From NCBI GenBank assembly GCA_028284345.1, contig JANQRY010000008.1, positions 620,001 to 684,000 on the forward strand: 64,000 bases of DNA. The letters run 5' to 3'. The position numbers were made by a program, and so were the translations under genes. This document shows positions 62,518 through 64,000 of this stretch, one piece after another. The stretch is from Hyphococcus sp. Lineage in GTDB: Bacteria; Pseudomonadota; Alphaproteobacteria; Caulobacterales; Parvularculaceae. Below the pieces are notes generated by a model, which saw only the letters and a program-made list of their open reading frames with translations, had not been told where the DNA came from and searched no databases. Position 1 is the first letter of the stretch, and every line of letters starts with the position of its first letter.

Positions 62518-64000
62518 TTACGGCGTTAGTCGCGCCGCGGCGGCGGCGCGTTCGCCGTCTTCATCACTTTCAATCCTGTGTTCTTCGCCTTCGTCGCGCG
62601 CGGCGGGCGCCGGTTCATCGGGCATTTCCTCCGGCTCGCTTGCCGCGGCGGCGGGTTCATCCGCCGGTTCAACATCCGGCTCCACATCCGGCGCCGCCGC
62701 GACGGGCGGTGCGATCAGGAGGCGCAGTTCTTCTGCGGAAATCGCCTCGCCGGCGTCTTCCAGCGGCGGCGGGCTGAGGCGGCCATGCTCCATATATTCG
62801 CGCACCAGCCGGACCCATCCGGCGCGGGTGAAATGAAAGGCGCCGTCGGCGCCGGGGCGCGGGTCGCGTGGCGCCGCGGCGGCGCGCTCAAGCCAGCCGC
62901 GACCGGCTTCCTCGCCGTGAAGATGCGTCGCCGCGGTCGCCATCAGCGCATAGGCGTGGGCGTTGGGCGCCGCCGTCAACAGCGCTTCGAGTTTCGTCAT
63001 GGCGGCTTCATGATCGCCGACAAGATTGGCGGCGCGCGCCTCAAGGAGAGCCGCCTCGTCCGTATCCGGATTTTTCGCCGCCAGTTTCCTTAATTTCTCC
63101 GCGCGCTTTTCCGCCGATTCCTGCGCGTAGACCTTGTCGTACATTCTGATCAGCGCCGGGTGCGCGTCTTTCGCAAACGCGGCTTCAAGAATGTTTGCGG
63201 CCTTGCCGGTCTTGCCGTTTTCGCGGCTGAGGTCCGCGGCGAGGACGGCGGCCGGGGCGAAGGACGGCGCCAGTTTGAGCGCCGCCTCGGCTTCGGAAAG
63301 GGCAAGGGTTTTGTCGCCGGAAAGGCGCGCCGCGTCGGCGTCCGCGGCGTAGAGCGCGGCCGTTGCGCGATCAGCCTTTTCCGGGTCGATCAGTTTGTTG
63401 CGTTTGCCTTTGGCGATCGCCTCGCGCGTGTCGCCCCAGGCGCCGCGCTCTAGGCCGAGATCGACCACAGACTGAAACGCCCATCCGGCATTGGCGCGCA
63501 AGGCAAAGGCGCGCTCGGCATAGTCGCGCGCTTCGTCCTGGGCGCCGCGTTTGATGGCCTGGGCGTAAAGGCCTTTAAGGCCGAGAAACTCGGTCTCCGG
63601 CGCTTCCAGCATGGCCGAAAAACTCTGCGTCGCCGCGACCTCGTCGCCCGAAAGCTGCGCCGCCTGCGCCGACAAGAGGCGCGTTAGCGCCAGATTTTCA
63701 AGGTGCTTTTGCGCCACCTTGGCGTGATGGGACGCGTCGGCGGCGTCGCCGACGGCGACCGCCTCAAGGCCGCGGGTGAGCGCCGCGACGCCGCGCTCGC
63801 GTTTCGTTTCGGCGTCCTTCGCGCGGATCTTCGCCGGCAACGCTAGAACGTCCTTGATCTTGTGCGTTGCATAAACAGCGATGAAAAACACGAAAATCAG
63901 CACGCCGAGAATAAGCCATGACGGGCTGTCGAAACGGACGCCGAAAGCCTCGCCGCTGATGCGGCTGTCGAAGGTCATCAGCACCGTGATCGTTCCGGCG
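62518..64000 (-). CDS. HemY-like TPR membrane protein (partial, N-terminus cut by window edge)
   Basis: At least 493 residues, with the frame still open at the right edge, so the true start and probably the first membrane segment lie beyond the window. Visible parts are SGEAFGVRFDSPSWLILGVL then IFVFFIAVYA (HemY_N membrane segment, with the FDSPSW wing), TPR-like helices (about 65-400), and an acidic, proline/alanine-rich C-terminus. HemY proteins are linked to late heme synthesis, but the function is not settled. A GTG at 63984 could be taken as the start, but it would cut the HemY_N domain. Confidence 0.85.
   Translation of the reverse strand, partial: AGTITVLMTFDSRISGEAFGVRFDSPSWLILGVLIFVFFIAVYATHKIKDVLALPAKIRAKDAETKRERGVAALTRGLEAVAVGDAADASHHAKVAQKHLENLALTRLLSAQAAQLSGDEVAATQSFSAMLEAPETEFLGLKGLYAQAIKRGAQDEARDYAERAFALRANAGWAFQSVVDLGLERGAWGDTREAIAKGKRNKLIDPEKADRATAALYAADADAARLSGDKTLALSEAEAALKLAPSFAPAAVLAADLSRENGKTGKAANILEAAFAKDAHPALIRMYDKVYAQESAEKRAEKLRKLAAKNPDTDEAALLEARAANLVGDHEAAMTKLEALLTAAPNAHAYALMATAATHLHGEEAGRGWLERAAAAPRDPRPGADGAFHFTRAGWVRLVREYMEHGRLSPPPLEDAGEAISAEELRLLIAPPVAAAPDVEPDVEPADEPAAAASEPEEMPDEPAPAARDEGEEHRIESDEDGERAAAAARLTP

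Noticed and set aside
63984-63984. GTG at 63984 as the true start of the HemY-like protein
   Set aside because: The frame stays open to the window edge and the HemY_N domain would be incomplete, so the gene is better treated as partial.

Overview
The window is a contiguous stretch of a GC-rich alphaproteobacterial chromosome. The markers are a CckA-type hybrid kinase beside fliQ-fliR-flhB, CtrA-like TTAA-N7-TTAA boxes, the secB/fxsA//tim44/mltA/smr block, a hisB-H-A-F-E operon divergent from hslVU, and ffs-dnaX-ybaB-recR. Together they suggest a dimorphic, flagellated, aerobic heterotroph near Parvularculales, Hyphomonadaceae or Caulobacterales. The exact genus cannot be read from the sequence. 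Almost all of it looks like core chromosome: there is no integrase, transposase, prophage or CRISPR array. Both edges cut genes, an SDR oxidoreductase on the left and a HemY-like TPR protein on the right.

Layout. 0-11 kb: SDR and patatin lipase, then flagellar genes flgB-flgC-fliE, a small lipoprotein, a palindromic repeat pair, fliQ-fliR-flhB, an outer-membrane barrel with a DUF2946 partner, cckA and a DnaQ-type exonuclease. 11-18 kb: the histidine operon on the minus strand, carrying an inserted CYTH-CHAD gene, opposite hslV-hslU. 18-24 kb: an unusual membrane protein with a prephenate-dehydratase-like domain, then smr/mltA/tim44 divergent from fxsA/secB. 24-30 kb: YcxB-like protein, M2 peptidase, coq7-dsbB, ExoD and tRNA-Leu(CAA). 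30-42 kb: Tyr/Arg-rich periplasmic protein, beta-helix and Sel1/peptidoglycan-binding pair, TusA-like protein, two TonB receptors, a slipin/NfeD operon and threonine ammonia-lyase. 42-50 kb: selO, a 46-residue membrane protein, a two-gene unit with a proteasome-fold (Ntn-hydrolase) protein, cytochrome c, pheA, DUF4336 and nudC. 50-64 kb: SRP RNA, dnaX-ybaB-recR, GT87-type membrane protein, rmuC, an ABC exporter, DUF2244, nth-pyrF, an acyl-ACP/CoA synthetase and hemY.

How genes work together. The flagellar export genes with upstream CtrA boxes and the cckA kinase fit the CckA-ChpT-CtrA cell-cycle circuit. HslVU is a complete ATP-dependent protease. The slipin and two NfeD proteins form one membrane-quality-control operon. 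The SRP RNA, DnaX, YbaB and RecR block is housekeeping.

The two most unusual items are (1) the 44.4-46.2 kb operon, whose first product has the Thr1/Asp17/Lys catalytic pattern of proteasome beta subunits but is about twice the length of HslV and sits with an unknown 142-residue partner, and (2) the 628-residue membrane protein at 18.3 kb, which keeps the Thr-Arg-Phe motif of prephenate dehydratase although a normal pheA is present elsewhere in the window.
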